Source: Myxococcales bacterium
GTDB taxonomy: Bacteria > Myxococcota_A > Polyangia > Polyangiales > Polyangiaceae
Length of the DNA: 36,221 nt
NCBI GenBank assembly: GCA_005800325.1
Contig: SYFR01000488.1
Location: 1 to 36,221 of the forward strand
Direction of reading: 5' to 3'
Part shown: piece by piece, positions 35,009-36,221 of the stretch
Layout of the letters: every line of letters begins with the position of its first letter
Numbering within the stretch: the first letter of the stretch is position 1
The notes under the pieces: generated by a model
The model's input: the letters and a program-made list of their open reading frames with translations, nothing else
What the model was told of the DNA's origin: nothing
Databases searched by the model: none
Program-made: the position numbers and the translations under genes

Positions 35009-36221
35009 ATGCGCGATTGGAGTCGAGAGGTGGTCGTCACGGGGATCGGGGTCGCTTGCAACTTGGGCGACGACTTCGAAGAGATTGCGGCGCACCTCCG
35101 GGCGGGGCTGCCGGGCAAGTTTGGGCTCTGGCAAGAGGCCGTCGAACACGGCGCCAAGTGCCAGCTCATCGGCAGCTACGCCGGCGACCTCTCGGACGAG
35201 CGCTTGGGGATCGACAAGAGGGCGTCGCGCTTCATGGGCCGCGCGACGAGGCTCGCGCTCCTCGCGGCGCGGGCCGCGCTCGCCGGATCGGGGCTCGCCT
35301 CGCGGGAGGCCGCGGTGGTCGTCGGAAGCGGCACTGGCGACGTGGACACGCACGTCGAGGTGCGGCGCAAGCTCGATCAGCACGGAGACTGCCGGCGCGT
35401 CGGAACCACGGTGATCCCGAAAATCATGAGCAGCACGGTGTCGGCGAACCTCGTCAACGTGCTCGAGACGCGCGGGCCGAGCCTGTCGGCGTCGGCGGCG
35501 TGCGCAGGCGGCGCGTACAACCTCTTGCTCGCGGCGCAGCTCCTCGAGCACGGCTTCGCCGACACGGCGATCGCGGGCGGCGTCGAGGTTGTCGACCTCC
35601 ATTTCTTCGCGGGTTTCGACACGATGCGCGCGTATAACGGCGGCGACAACCATGCGCCCGAGCGCGCCTCGCGGCCCTACGCCGCCGATCGCGCGGGGTT
35701 CATCTTCGCAGAGGGCGCGGGCATCCTCGCGCTCGAGACGCGCCGCCACGCCGAGGCACGCGGCGCGCCGATCCTCGGAAGCCTCCGCGGGTACGGGATG
35801 TCGAGCGACGGCCGCGGCGAGATGGTCGCGCCCGACGAGGACGGCGCCGCACGCGCTCTCGCCAAGGCACTCGAGCACGCGGAGGTGGACGCCTCGAGCA
35901 TCGACTACGTCAACACGCACGGCACCTCGACACCGCTCGGCGATCTCTCCGAGGTGCGCGCGATGCGTCGTGTGTTCGGCGGGCGCCACGTGCGCTACTC
36001 GTCGACCAAGGGCTACACCGGGCACACGATTTCTGGCGCTGGCGCGATCGAAGCAGCCTTCTCGCTGGCGATGCTTCGCGGTGGCTGGGTCGCGCCGAGC
36101 GTGAATGCGTCGCCCCTCGATCCCGAGCTCGCCGACTTCCCACCCGTGCTCTCACCGACCGACGCGCCCTTGCGCTTGGCGGCGTCGAGCTCCTGCGGCT
36201 TCGGCGGCACCAACGCCGCGC
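35009..36221 (+). CDS. Beta-ketoacyl-[ACP] synthase (KAS I/II type), 3' truncated by window
   Basis: Frame from ATG 35009: MRDWSREVVVTGIGVACNLGDD...SLSASAACAGGAYNLLLAAQLL...VNTHGTSTPLGD...STKGYTGHTISGAGAIEA...SSSCGFGGTNAA. Cys-His-His triad present. Absent from the ORF track because it has no stop in the window. Confidence 0.93.
   Translation, partial: MRDWSREVVVTGIGVACNLGDDFEEIAAHLRAGLPGKFGLWQEAVEHGAKCQLIGSYAGDLSDERLGIDKRASRFMGRATRLALLAARAALAGSGLASREAAVVVGSGTGDVDTHVEVRRKLDQHGDCRRVGTTVIPKIMSSTVSANLVNVLETRGPSLSASAACAGGAYNLLLAAQLLEHGFADTAIAGGVEVVDLHFFAGFDTMRAYNGGDNHAPERASRPYAADRAGFIFAEGAGILALETRRHAEARGAPILGSLRGYGMSSDGRGEMVAPDEDGAARALAKALEHAEVDASSIDYVNTHGTSTPLGDLSEVRAMRRVFGGRHVRYSSTKGYTGHTISGAGAIEAAFSLAMLRGGWVAPSVNASPLDPELADFPPVLSPTDAPLRLAASSSCGFGGTNAA

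Noticed and set aside
31336-35637. 1433-aa plus-strand ORF
   Set aside because: Runs antisense to the PLD lipoprotein (clear HKD motifs on minus strand) and out of frame through luxE/luxC-like and KAS genes; Arg/Ala/Gly-rich shadow composition typical of high-GC DNA.

Overview
High-GC bacterial chromosomal window whose gene content (many lipoproteins, Kelch and HEAT proteins, PilZ, FHA-GGDEF, large G/C-rich antisense ORFs) looks myxobacterial/Polyangia-like (inference). About 28 genes are supportable. They are the 3' end of asnS; tRNA-Ser(GCU); a zincin-motif lipoprotein next to rpe; a GNAT plus a cyclic-nucleotide-binding protein; a RecD2-like helicase converging on thioredoxin; an outer-membrane barrel protein with a companion lipoprotein; an extensin-like protein interrupted by an in-frame TAG and a repeat-rich insertion; PilZ; 5-FTHF cyclo-ligase; a GT2/C45-acyltransferase/LolA operon; priA plus a Kelch lipoprotein; HEAT and DUF4149-like proteins; a divergent WYL regulator/tandem-AAA+ ATPase pair; an operon of FHA-GGDEF, class III aminotransferase, LuxE-like and LuxC-like genes; a PLD-like lipoprotein; and a truncated beta-ketoacyl synthase missing from the ORF track. 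The best leads are (1) the c-di-GMP-cyclase-coupled LuxE/LuxC/aminotransferase operon without luciferase, (2) the amber-interrupted, minisatellite-invaded extensin-like gene, (3) the WYL/tandem-AAA+ pair with repeated motifs in its divergent intergenic region, and (4) an unusual density of short tandem repeats placed at protein N-termini, signal peptides and gene junctions. No CRISPR array, IS element or integrase was seen. All product calls come from motif reading without database searches.
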